DNA from: Actinomycetaceae bacterium
Lineage (GTDB): Bacteria; Actinomycetota; Actinomycetes; Actinomycetales; Actinomycetaceae
Direction: 5' to 3'
Length of the DNA stretch: 64,000 nucleotides
Assembly: GCA_030530685.1 (NCBI GenBank)
Contig: JAUMUM010000008.1
Coordinates: 1-64,000 of the forward strand
Positions 39,057-46,801 of this stretch are shown here, one piece after another. The notes below the pieces were generated by a model. It had not been told where the DNA came from and did no database searches. It was given only the letters and a program-made list of their open reading frames with translations. The translations under genes and the position numbers were made by a program. Every line of letters starts with the position of its first letter. The first letter of the stretch is position 1.

Positions 39057-39102
39057 GCCCCGATTGCTATCGCCGCCAGTACCTGGTGGCAAGGAAGTAA
39101 CG

Positions 39103-39216
39103 ATGAAGGTCAAGCCCAGTGTGAAGAAGATCTGTGACAAGTGCAAGGTGATCCGTCGCCACAGCCGCGTCATGGTGATCTGCGAGAATCCGCGACACAA
39201 GCAGCGCCAAGGCTGA
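39103..39216 (+). CDS. rpmJ: 50S ribosomal protein L36
   Basis: 37-residue zinc form (C+) of L36. Ligands are Cys11, Cys14, Cys27 and His32 in [15 protein letters not shown], then [20 protein letters not shown] lies before ATG 39103. It sits in the standard infA-rpmJ-rpsM order. Confidence 0.96.
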   Translation: MKVKPSVKKICDKCKVIRRHSRVMVICENPRHKQRQG

Positions 39217-39246
39217 TCGGTCGCAGCGGGCCAAGCCCGCGACCCA

Positions 39247-39319
39247 GCACTGCCTGCCGGAAGGCCGCCCCCGGACCGGAGGCCGGGGCCCGTGGCGCCA
39301 GCCGCGGGGAAGGCAGTGC
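39247..39319 (+). ncRNA. Candidate structured leader upstream of rpsM
   Basis: GCACTGCCT (39247-39255) and AGGCAGTGC (39311-39319) are a perfect 9-bp inverted repeat closing a 55-base interior, which itself holds a CCCCGG / CCGGGG hairpin. The element fills the 139-base rpmJ-rpsM gap. In E. coli the leader just before rpsM is the S4-binding regulatory RNA of the alpha operon; similarity of role here is inference, and rpsD is not in this operon. Confidence 0.4.
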
Positions 39320-39355
39320 CCCACACCTTCGGTAAAGACAATAGGAGCTAAGGAA

Positions 39356-39727
39356 TTGGCACGTCTATCCGGCGTCGATCTTCCCCGCGAGAAGCGGATC
39401 GAGATCGCGCTCACGTACATCTACGGCATCGGCCGCACCCGTTCCGCGCAGACTCTGGCCGCGACGGGTATCAGCCCTGACGTCCGCGTCAAGGACCTCA
39501 CCGAAGACGATCTGGTCAAGCTGAAGAACCACATCGACGAAAACTACAAGGTCGAAGGCGACCTGCGCCGCGAGGTCCAGGCCGACATCCGCCGCAAGAT
39601 CGAAATCGGCTGCTACCAGGGCCTGCGCCACCGCCGTGGCCTGCCCGTCCACGGCCAGCGCACGAAGACGAACGCGCGCACCCGCAAGGGGCCCAAGCGC
39701 ACCGTCGCAGGCAAGAAGAAGAAGTAA
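39356..39727 (+). CDS. rpsM: 30S ribosomal protein S13
   Basis: S13 in the 30S head contacts P-site tRNA and bridges to L5. 123 residues starting at TTG 39356, shortly after [35 protein letters not shown] is the standard start. [20 protein letters not shown] is conserved. Confidence 0.96.
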   Translation: MARLSGVDLPREKRIEIALTYIYGIGRTRSAQTLAATGISPDVRVKDLTEDDLVKLKNHIDENYKVEGDLRREVQADIRRKIEIGCYQGLRHRRGLPVHGQRTKTNARTRKGPKRTVAGKKKK

Positions 39728-39751
39728 GCAGCTCGAGGAAGAAAGTAGACC

Positions 39752-40162
39752 ATGCCTCCCAAGACTCGCCAGGCAGCTTCCGGCAACCGTCGTCCGCGCC
39801 GCAAGGAGCGTCGCAATATCGCAGCCGGCCAGGCTCACATCAAGTCCACCTTCAACAACACCATTGTCTCCATCACGGATCCGACGGGCGCGGTCATTGC
39901 CTCGTGCTCGTCCGGCCAGGTTGGCTTCAAGGGCTCGCGCAAGTCGACGCCGTACGCCGCTCAGCTTGCCGCGGAGAACGCCGCCCGCGCCGCCATGGAC
40001 CACGGGATGAAGAAGGTCGACGTCTTCGTCAAGGGTCCCGGCTCCGGCCGCGAGACCGCGATCCGGTCGCTGACCGCCTCCGGGCTGGAGGTCACCTCGA
40101 TTTCCGACGTGACGCCCCAGGCCCACAACGGCTGCCGCCCACCGAAGCGCCGCCGCGTCTGA
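39752..40162 (+). CDS. rpsK: 30S ribosomal protein S11
   Basis: S11 forms the 30S platform near the Shine-Dalgarno helix. 136 residues; [19 protein letters not shown] and the C-terminal [18 protein letters not shown] are typical. ATG 39752 follows GAGGAAGAAAG. rpsD, which follows rpsK in many bacteria, is missing here. Confidence 0.96.
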   Translation: MPPKTRQAASGNRRPRRKERRNIAAGQAHIKSTFNNTIVSITDPTGAVIASCSSGQVGFKGSRKSTPYAAQLAAENAARAAMDHGMKKVDVFVKGPGSGRETAIRSLTASGLEVTSISDVTPQAHNGCRPPKRRRV

Positions 40163-40169
40163 CCTATCC

Positions 40170-40237
40170 ACGCCGCCAATCGCGGCGTCCGCGGGCATGC
40201 CCCGCACCACCCGCCAGCCGGACAGAGTGCTGGCGGG
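40170..40237 (+). promoter_or_regulatory. Two tandem hairpins between rpsK and rpoA
   Basis: First: ACGCCGC-CAATC-GCGGCGT (40170-40188). Second: CCCGCCAGC (40210-40218) / GCTGGCGGG (40229-40237) with a 10-base loop. Neither has a T-run. They occupy the 119-base gap and could attenuate transcription or set mRNA processing between ribosomal genes and rpoA. Confidence 0.5.
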
Positions 40238-40281
40238 CCAACTGAACGTCAAATAGTGGGCGTTCATGAAAGGAATGAATC

Positions 40282-41286
40282 GTGCTTATCGCGCAGCGTC
40301 CTACTCTGACCGAGGAGCAGCTCTCCGAGCATCGCTCGCGCTTCGTGCTCGAGCCGCTGGAGCCCGGCTTCGGTTACACGCTTGGCAACTCCATGCGCCG
40401 CACCCTGCTGTCGTCCATTCCGGGCGCGGCGGTGACGTCCGTCCGTATTGATGGCGTCCTCCACGAGTTCTCGACCATCGCGGGCGTGAAGGAAGATGTC
40501 GCCGACATCATCCTCAACATCAAGGAACTCGTCGTCTCGTCGGAAAACGACGAGCCCGTGCTCATGTACCTGCACAAACAGGGACCGGGCGAGGTCACGG
40601 CGGCGGACATCACCCCGCCGGCCGGGGTCGAGATCCACAATCCCGACCTGCACATTGCCAGCCTCAACGAGAAGGGTAAGATCGAAATCGACCTGACGGT
40701 CGAGCGCGGACGCGGCTACGTCTCCGCGGCGCAGAACAAGGGCTTCGACGACGAGATCGGCCGCATTCCGATCGACTCGATCTACTCGCCGGTCCTCAAG
40801 GTGTCCTACAAGGTCGAGGCCACCCGTGTCGCACAGCGCACCGACTTCGACAAGCTCATCATCGACGTCGAGGTCAAGCAGTCGACGACGCCGCGCGATG
40901 CCCTTGCCTCCGCCGGCAAGACGCTTGTCGAGCTGTTCGGCCTGTGCGTCGACCTCAACAACGAGGCCGAGGGAATCGAGATCGGTCCCGCGCCCGTCGT
41001 GGAGACCCAGTCCTCGGACCTGCAGCGCCCCATCACGATTCTCAACCTTCCCGCCCGCTCGCAGAACTGCCTGCAGCGCGAGGGGATCCGCACCATCGGC
41101 GAGCTCATCCAGCGTTCGGAGGCCGACCTCCTGGACATCCGCAACTTCGGCGCGAAGTCCATCGAGGACGTCAAGGACGAGCTCGCAAAGCTCGACCTGC
41201 GCCTGAAGGATTCGCCGGCCGGATTCGTTTCGACCTACGGCGATGACAGCTACACGATGCAGTTCAGCGACGACTCGCAGGCCTGA
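40282..41286 (+). CDS. rpoA: RNA polymerase subunit alpha
   Basis: Dimerising scaffold subunit of RNA polymerase. 334 residues from GTG 40282 after GAAAGGAATGAATC. N-terminal domain with [21 protein letters not shown]-terminal domain about 250-315 with [20 protein letters not shown] and [17 protein letters not shown], the DNA/activator-binding surface. Confidence 0.97.
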   Translation: MLIAQRPTLTEEQLSEHRSRFVLEPLEPGFGYTLGNSMRRTLLSSIPGAAVTSVRIDGVLHEFSTIAGVKEDVADIILNIKELVVSSENDEPVLMYLHKQGPGEVTAADITPPAGVEIHNPDLHIASLNEKGKIEIDLTVERGRGYVSAAQNKGFDDEIGRIPIDSIYSPVLKVSYKVEATRVAQRTDFDKLIIDVEVKQSTTPRDALASAGKTLVELFGLCVDLNNEAEGIEIGPAPVVETQSSDLQRPITILNLPARSQNCLQREGIRTIGELIQRSEADLLDIRNFGAKSIEDVKDELAKLDLRLKDSPAGFVSTYGDDSYTMQFSDDSQA

Positions 41287-41315
41287 GGCCCGCATTCTTT
41301 CTAGGAGACACTACA

Positions 41316-41873
41316 ATGCCTAAGCCCACCAAGGGCCCGCGTCTGGGCGGTTCGCCCGCGCACCAGCGCCACATCATCGCGAACCTCTGCAAGGACCTGA
41401 TCCGCCACGAGGGCGTGACCACCACGCAGGCTCGCGCCAAGGCCGTTCAGCCGTACATGGACAAGCTCATCTCCAAGGCCAAGCGCGGTGACACCCACAA
41501 CCGCCGCCAGATCCTCAGGGTCGTCGGCGATCGTGAACTCGCGGCCATCCTCATCGAGGAGCTCGCCCCGAAGTTCGCGCAGCGCGAGGGCGGGTACACT
41601 CGCGTCATCAAGCTCGGCAACCGCCGGGGCGACAATGCCCCGCTGGCTCGCATCGAGCTCGTCCTCGAGGCTGTTTCGCCCAAGCAGGCGGTCGTCAAGG
41701 AGGCCGAGAAGGCCGCCGAGCGTGCTGCCAAGGCTGAGGAGCCGGCCGAGGAGGAAGTCGAGGAGACTGCCGAGGCCGACGAGCCGACCGACGATGTGGC
41801 CGAGGCCGACGATCAGGCTGCTGCTTCCGATTCGGAGTCTGCCGAGGACGAGGAGCCTGCGGCGGACAAGTGA
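41316..41873 (+). CDS. rplQ: 50S ribosomal protein L17
   Basis: L17 at the base of the 50S near the tunnel exit. 185 residues: the first 125 are the conserved domain (MPKPTKGPRLGGSPAHQRHI), the last 55 an acidic Glu/Asp/Ala tail, as in many actinobacteria. A UUCG-loop terminator follows, ending the operon. Confidence 0.96.
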   Translation: MPKPTKGPRLGGSPAHQRHIIANLCKDLIRHEGVTTTQARAKAVQPYMDKLISKAKRGDTHNRRQILRVVGDRELAAILIEELAPKFAQREGGYTRVIKLGNRRGDNAPLARIELVLEAVSPKQAVVKEAEKAAERAAKAEEPAEEEVEETAEADEPTDDVAEADDQAAASDSESAEDEEPAADK

Positions 41874-41912
41874 TCGGCCCGCTGGCGGCCGAGGCTAGCG
41901 CACTGGCGACGA

Positions 41913-41937
41913 GCGGGCACCTTCGGGTGCCCGCTTT
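41913..41937 (+). terminator. Terminator after rplQ
   Basis: Perfect 9-bp stem GCGGGCACC (41913-41921) / GGTGCCCGC (41926-41934) closed by the stable C(TTCG)G tetraloop and followed by TTT. Confidence 0.88.
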
Positions 41938-42010
41938 CGCATATCCAGATCCGGGCGTGTGGCCCTGGTGATAGGCTCTCCGCGGAGAAAGGCGAGGGAA
42001 GGACGGGCCC

Positions 42011-42754
42011 GTGTGGATCAATGGCATGCATAGCGAGACCGGGCCGATGGCGATAGAGATCGAGGGCGAGATCTCGCCCTTGCCGGGCCTGGCCGGGTCC
42101 GCGGGGCTGCTCGGGCCCGGCGGCCTGCCCACTCCGACATGGAGCAGCTTCGGCCGAGCCGACCGCAAACTGCTAAGGATATACCGAGACTTTCGCATAT
42201 GGTTGGCCTACGCCGACAGAACGGGATACCTGGCGCGAGTCGTCGGCTACCCGGGGTTCAACGCGAGTCGCGCGGCGCGACGCCAGGAGCTCGAAGAAGA
42301 ACGTGCGCGACTTTCAGCAAGACGCGAGGCCTTGATCGAGGCAGGTGGCGACCCAGCTGAGGCCGCCGATCTGCAATCGCGCATGGAGCAACTCTCGATG
42401 GAGCAGATGGGTTTGACCGATGTGAAGACGTATTTCTTCTTTCCGGACACCAACGCGCCCAAGAGAATGGTGGGGTACGGGCTTGCGGCGTTTGCCTTGC
42501 AGCTCTTAGGGGTGGTGCTGGCACTGGGAGTGTACTTTCTGTTTCGGCAGAGCGCCTTCCCTTTCAGCAGTGACATCGCTGTCTCGGCCATATTCGATTC
42601 CATGCTCCCGGGAGTCTGGGTTTTCTGGTCAGTGGTTGGCCTGCTCTGCTTGTGGCGCGGAATTGTGGAAAGGCGGCGCTACTTTCGAAGCATACGCAGC
42701 AGCCTCGCCGATAACGCCATTTTCGCTGCCTTCACGCGCGCGACGGGCCAGTAG
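42011..42754 (+). CDS. Hypothetical membrane protein with coiled coil
   Basis: Unrecognised 247-residue protein. GTG 42011 follows GGAAGGACGGGCCC; ATG 42026 is an alternative. A charged helical stretch around residues 80-135 (RRQELEEERARLSARREALI) looks like a coiled coil. Two hydrophobic helices follow: GLAAFALQLLGVVLALGVYF and MLPGVWVFWSVVGLLCLW. No enzyme motif is seen. It opens the variable block after rplQ, next to two DUF2510 genes. Confidence 0.6.
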   Translation: MWINGMHSETGPMAIEIEGEISPLPGLAGSAGLLGPGGLPTPTWSSFGRADRKLLRIYRDFRIWLAYADRTGYLARVVGYPGFNASRAARRQELEEERARLSARREALIEAGGDPAEAADLQSRMEQLSMEQMGLTDVKTYFFFPDTNAPKRMVGYGLAAFALQLLGVVLALGVYFLFRQSAFPFSSDIAVSAIFDSMLPGVWVFWSVVGLLCLWRGIVERRRYFRSIRSSLADNAIFAAFTRATGQ

Positions 42755-42854
42755 CCGGAAGGATCGGCTGTTGGCCAGGCCCCGGGACGCAGATGATAGA
42801 GTCCGTTCAGCGGCCACGACGTGATGGCCGGGCAACGACGGCGAGGAGGAAGCG

Positions 42855-43424
42855 GTGTCCCAGGCACCAGGGTGGTACCCCGATCAATTCGACCCGAGGT
42901 ACGAACGCTACTGGGATGGCGGAGCCTGGGGTCAAGCCAGGCCGCGGGCTGTTTCGCCCGGCGGTCCCGCACAGGTGCCTGCGGTCGGCGGCCCGCACGA
43001 GGGGCACGACGGGCCATTGGCTCCCAGCGGGCAGACCGCACCCGGCAGCGGTCTGGCGCAGGCTACGCCCGGCAGCGGTCCGGCATATGGCGCCGCGGGA
43101 GCGGGTCCGGCCCCGGTGGCGGGTGCCTCAGACGCATACGGGACGCCCACCCCTGTACGGGACGTGTGGCACTGGGGCGACGTCGTGCTACTCGGCTTCG
43201 GCATCGCGCTTATGGTCTTTCCCGCCCTTTTCGCCTATGTCCTGACGGAGTTCTTCGATAACTTCGAAGATGACGACGGTGTATCGCGACTGGTCCTCAA
43301 TTTCTTCCTGATCATTCCCGCATTGTTCTTTCTGGTTGGCTTCCTCATGACCGTGGCGTGGGTCATCAGGCGGCTGACGCGCCGGCGAAAGGTGAGACGG
43401 CTGTCGAGATTGGCGGGACGCTGA
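42855..43424 (+). CDS. DUF2510 membrane protein
   Basis: A 189-residue protein of unknown function. Residues about 4-32 are a DUF2510 domain (APGWYPDQFDPRYERYWDGG). A Pro/Gly/Ala-rich linker follows (about 35-95), then two hydrophobic helices (VVLLGFGIALMVFPALFAYV and LVLNFFLIIPALFFLVGFLM) and a basic tail RRLTRRRKVRRLSRLAGR. GTG 42855 follows GAGGAGGA. It shares its plan with the protein at 43847. Confidence 0.72.
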   Translation: MSQAPGWYPDQFDPRYERYWDGGAWGQARPRAVSPGGPAQVPAVGGPHEGHDGPLAPSGQTAPGSGLAQATPGSGPAYGAAGAGPAPVAGASDAYGTPTPVRDVWHWGDVVLLGFGIALMVFPALFAYVLTEFFDNFEDDDGVSRLVLNFFLIIPALFFLVGFLMTVAWVIRRLTRRRKVRRLSRLAGR

Positions 43425-43508
43425 TAGGCGGGGCGTCAACCGAGATAGGCGGGACGGGCTGCTGGTAGGCGAGTTAACTCTCGATAGGCAGGACTGCCGT
43501 CGGTAGGC
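43406..43508 (+). repeat. Degenerate ~20-bp tandem repeat, six units
   Basis: Units built on gATAGGCGGGaCG: TTGGC at 43410 and TAGGC at 43425, 43446, 43466, 43485 and 43504, with spacing of 15, 21, 20, 19 and 19. The first unit lies inside the end of the DUF2510 gene. The rest of the gap 43425-43846 has a short GTGGCTA repeat (about 43657) and no supported gene. Confidence 0.55.
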
Positions 43509-43846
43509 TGGCCGCGCTCAAGAAGCCGCACTGCCGAAATCTTGAGGGGCCCGCCGGTGGGACGCCGGGTGTTCCCAAGACGATTCCGCGGTCCGGCTGG
43601 CGGACGGTCCGTGTTCTTTTGGCCGGCCGCGCGTTGTGGAGGCGGCAGTACGTTGTGGCTAGTGGCTAGTGGCTGATGGCGGGCTCTGCAGGTGTTCTTG
43701 AAACCGGTCCGAGTTCCGGCTTCCGCCAGGTTTGGCGCGTCTGTCTGGCGAATGTCAAGAGGGGAGTCCGGCTATTCTCTGGCTGGTAGATGTGTCGTTA
43801 TACTTCCCGGCAGGTGGGATACGTTTTAAGAGCGGGGAGGGGCGCT

Positions 43847-44368
43847 ATGTCGATGGCCCCGGGGTGGTATCCGGATCAGGCAGATGGGCAGTACGAGCAT
43901 TACTGGGACGGCGGCTCCTGGCGCGAGCGCAGGCTGCGGCCGGGTAACGGCGAGGCGCCCGTTCCCGGGTCGCCGTACGCTCAAGCGGAGTCTTGGGCTC
44001 CAAGCAAACAGAGTGCGCTCGACGCCACGGCGCGGCCCTGGGACCAAGCCGCGAGGGACGCGCCGAGCCACCCGTGGATGGAGGCGTCTTCAGAGGATTC
44101 GTCTGCTTCCGGCACGCTCGCGCGGCCGGACTACGCCGAACTGACGCGCTCCCGCGTCGCGGGAAATGCCGGTTCGGCCCAAAACCTCGCCATCGGCATA
44201 TTTCTCATGGTCTTGCCCTCATGGTTCGTGTCCGCATCCGGCATATTGTTCGACGGCTTTCTCATCAACGTGCCGCTGGTGGTCAAGGTGCCTTTCATCC
44301 TGTTTCCCTTGGTCTTCTTCCTCTCTGGGCTCGTATTGGTGGTGCGCTGGGCAATCCATCATTATTGA
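43847..44368 (+). CDS. DUF2510 membrane protein
   Basis: A 173-residue protein of unknown function, with the same plan as the gene at 42855: DUF2510 domain at about 4-33 (APGWYPDQADGQYEHYWDGG), a Ser/Ala/Pro-rich linker, then two hydrophobic helices (NLAIGIFLMVLPSWFVSASG and VKVPFILFPLVFFLSGLVLV). ATG 43847 follows GGGGAGGGG. The pair is likely a tandem duplication that diverged. Confidence 0.72.
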   Translation: MSMAPGWYPDQADGQYEHYWDGGSWRERRLRPGNGEAPVPGSPYAQAESWAPSKQSALDATARPWDQAARDAPSHPWMEASSEDSSASGTLARPDYAELTRSRVAGNAGSAQNLAIGIFLMVLPSWFVSASGILFDGFLINVPLVVKVPFILFPLVFFLSGLVLVVRWAIHHY

Positions 44369-44587
44369 CGTCGACGTTAGGTCGGCCCTGATGCAAGAGT
44401 AGCGGCCGGACGCAAGGTGGGCCTACGACCGCCCGCCCTGTCTATGTCCCGGCCGTCTGGCGCAGCCTCGTCGCTGGGCGCGCTTCATCGCTGGGCGCGC
44501 CGCGTTGCCTGGTACTGCGTCGTCACCTGGCACTGCGTTGCCTAGTACCGCCGCGTCGCCTTAGCCCCTTGAACTCCTTGCAGCGGG
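44369..44587. other. Convergent gap with short repeats
   Basis: No gene. TCGCTGGGCGCGC occurs twice near 44470-44500, and TTGCCTGGTACTGCGTCG / GCGTTGCCTAGTACCGCCG are related. No clear terminator for either flanking gene. Confidence 0.4.
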
Positions 44588-45802
44588 TCACCTGGCCCCG
44601 GACCTGCCGGGCTTGGCCATTGACCAGGCGCGGACGCCACCGTTCATGCCGGCCGCATTCGGGATGATGACCACGTTGTCGCCGAGCTTGGCGCGCACGC
44701 TCGTGCTGATGCGCGAGGAATTGCCGCCCCCGATGTAGAGGTGGTCCCAGCGGAAGATCGGCCACAGCGTGTCGATCGCGCGCAAGACGCGGCGCGACCA
44801 GGCGGAGTCGCCCAGGCGCATGCGCTCCGACTCGCCGACGACGTCGTCGTAGGTCAGGCCCCAGCGCATCTGCGCATGCGACATTTCCAGGTGGGGGGCG
44901 AGCCGACCGTCGTCGACGAGGGCGCTGCCAAGCCCCGTACCCAGCGTGAGGACGAGCTCGCAGCCTTCGCCCGTGACGACTCCCGCCGCGGCCACCTCGG
45001 CGTCGTTGAGCACGAGGGCGGGCACCCCGAATTGGGCGCGAAGACTGGCCTCCATGTCGAGGTTGCCCCACGCGGTGGCGAGCTCGGGCTCGATCTTCGT
45101 GTGGGGCCCGGACCTGCGGATGTAGTGGGGCGTGTAGACGACGATGCCGTGGCGGATCATGCCGGGCATTCCCAGGGTGATGCGCTCGAAGCCGTCGAAT
45201 GTGGCCGCGTGCTCACCGACGATCGCCAGGAGGTCAGTGGGGGAGAAGGGGTATCGCACGGCCGTGCGCTGGGGGCTGCCCAGCTGGAACCCGGCCGCGT
45301 CGAAGAGCGCCGTCTTGATGCCGCCGCCGCCGCAGTCGACGGCGAGAGTGCGGGGAGCCGGCGCGGCCGCGAAGGCCTCGACGTCGCCGAAGACCCGGGG
45401 CGCGTGGGCGAATGCCGCGGGATCGGCGGCACCCTGGCTCGACGATGGCCCCCGGCCGGGCGTTAGGCCCAGGCCGGGCACGGGGTGCGGTGCAGGGCTC
45501 TGGCCGAGCGCAGGGTGTGGTGCCGGGCCCTGGTCTGGCTTCAGGCCCGGGCCGGACGGGGAGAACTCGGGCGAGTGCTGGCTCGACGGGGCCAGGTGGT
45601 GCCCGGCCTTCCCGGGCGTTGCGGCCTGCCCGGCGACCGTGGCGCCGGGGACGTCGGGCGTGAGATCTGGGCCGACGGTGACATCGGGACTGACGGTGAC
45701 ATCGGGACCGACGGTGGCATCGGGACCGACGCCGGACGCCGGAGAATTGGGCGCGGCTGATGGCTCGGCAGGCGAGCTGGCACTGTGCGAAACTGGCGTC
45801 AT
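44588..45802 (-). CDS. ROK-family sugar kinase, polyphosphate-glucokinase-like, with long N-terminus
   Basis: The C-terminal 270 residues form a ROK kinase: LAVDCGGGGIKTALFD phosphate motif, catalytic Asp in VLNDAEVAA, and LVLTLGTGLGSALVDDGRL, closest in wording to polyphosphate glucokinases. It probably phosphorylates glucose with polyP or ATP, but the usual ELGH segment reads EMSH. The first 130 residues are a Pro/Ala/Gly-rich low-complexity region with GPD-x-TV repeats. The ATG at 45802 overlaps the truA ATG on the other strand; no later start fits the domain boundary clearly, so the N-terminus is uncertain. Confidence 0.7.
   Translation of the reverse strand: MTPVSHSASSPAEPSAAPNSPASGVGPDATVGPDVTVSPDVTVGPDLTPDVPGATVAGQAATPGKAGHHLAPSSQHSPEFSPSGPGLKPDQGPAPHPALGQSPAPHPVPGLGLTPGRGPSSSQGAADPAAFAHAPRVFGDVEAFAAAPAPRTLAVDCGGGGIKTALFDAAGFQLGSPQRTAVRYPFSPTDLLAIVGEHAATFDGFERITLGMPGMIRHGIVVYTPHYIRRSGPHTKIEPELATAWGNLDMEASLRAQFGVPALVLNDAEVAAAGVVTGEGCELVLTLGTGLGSALVDDGRLAPHLEMSHAQMRWGLTYDDVVGESERMRLGDSAWSRRVLRAIDTLWPIFRWDHLYIGGGNSSRISTSVRAKLGDNVVIIPNAAGMNGGVRAWSMAKPGRSGAR
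45668..45739 (-). repeat. 18-bp tandem repeat in the ROK gene N-terminus
   Basis: Four near-identical 18-base units with GGGAC at 45686, 45704 and 45722 and a variant first unit at 45668. On the minus strand they encode the repeated V-G/S-P-D-V/A-T segments, in frame. Confidence 0.7.
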
Positions 45803-46682
45803 GGACCCGACCGTATCGCATTTGCACCGCCTGCGCCTCGACTTGGCCTACGATGGCACCGACTTCCACGGTTGGGCGCGCCAGGAGTCGATGCGCACGG
45901 TCGAGGGCACGCTGAGCCAGGCGCTACAGGCGGTGACCGGCCGGTCGCATCGCCTCGTGGTCGCCGGCCGCACCGACGCCGGGGTCCACGCGCGTGGCCA
46001 GGTGGTCCACGTCGACCTCAGCGAGGAGGAACTTTCCCGCCTGCCCGGGCGTTCGTCGCGCACGCCTCCTAACGCGCTCGCCGAACGGCTGGCCGCGCTG
46101 CTGGCCCGGGAGAGCGGCGGCCCGAGGGGCAGCTCGGACATCGTCATCAAGGCGGTCTCCTATGCGCCCGAGGGCTTTGACGCGCGCTTCTCCGCGCTGT
46201 CCCGCAGCTACACGTACCGGATCTGCGACGACGCGAGCGCCTTCGATCCGTTGCGGCGTCGGGATGTGCTGTGGCAGACGCGCCCGCTCGACGTCGATGC
46301 CATGAACCGCGCGGCGGCCGGGCTCATTGGCGAGCACGACTTCCTCTCCTACTGCAAGCCACGCCCCGGCGCGACGACGATCCGCCGGCTGCTGCGCCTC
46401 CAAGCGCGCCGGGAGGGAGGCCTCGTCGAGGTCGAGGCCCAGGCCGACGCCTTCTGCCACTCGATGGTGCGCACGCTCGTTGGCGCGCTCATGAGGGTCG
46501 GCCTCGGACAGCGCGACGAAGGATGGCCCGCGCGGCGCCTGGCCGAATGCAGCCGGACGGGGGAGGTGACGGTGGCTCCGCCGCACCCGCTGACCCTGGA
46601 GGCCGTATTCTACCCCGAGGACTCGCTGCTCGCAGCGCGGGCCGAGCAGACGCGGACGGTGCGCGGCGCGGCGGGGTGTTGA
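45801..46682 (+). CDS. truA: tRNA pseudouridine(38-40) synthase
   Basis: Makes pseudouridine at positions 38-40 of tRNA anticodon arms. 293 residues from ATG 45801. LRLDLAYDGTDFHGWARQ is the family start; the catalytic Asp is in VAGRTDAGVHARGQVVH; FSALSRSYTYRI, HDFLSYCKPRPG and FCHSMVRTLVGALM follow. truA after rplQ is usual, but here about 4 kb of other genes intervene. No good ribosome-binding site is seen; the start codon overlaps that of the divergent ROK kinase. Confidence 0.93.
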   Translation: MDPTVSHLHRLRLDLAYDGTDFHGWARQESMRTVEGTLSQALQAVTGRSHRLVVAGRTDAGVHARGQVVHVDLSEEELSRLPGRSSRTPPNALAERLAALLARESGGPRGSSDIVIKAVSYAPEGFDARFSALSRSYTYRICDDASAFDPLRRRDVLWQTRPLDVDAMNRAAAGLIGEHDFLSYCKPRPGATTIRRLLRLQARREGGLVEVEAQADAFCHSMVRTLVGALMRVGLGQRDEGWPARRLAECSRTGEVTVAPPHPLTLEAVFYPEDSLLAARAEQTRTVRGAAGC

Positions 46683-46801
46683 TGCCCAACGGCTTCTGGC
46701 ATCGGCCCGCGGCTCGGGATCAAAGGCGGCGGTGCCGGGGGGAACGGGACGGCCGATGCCGGTGCGGCGGTGCCGAGCGATTTCCGTGAGATAATGACGA
46801 G

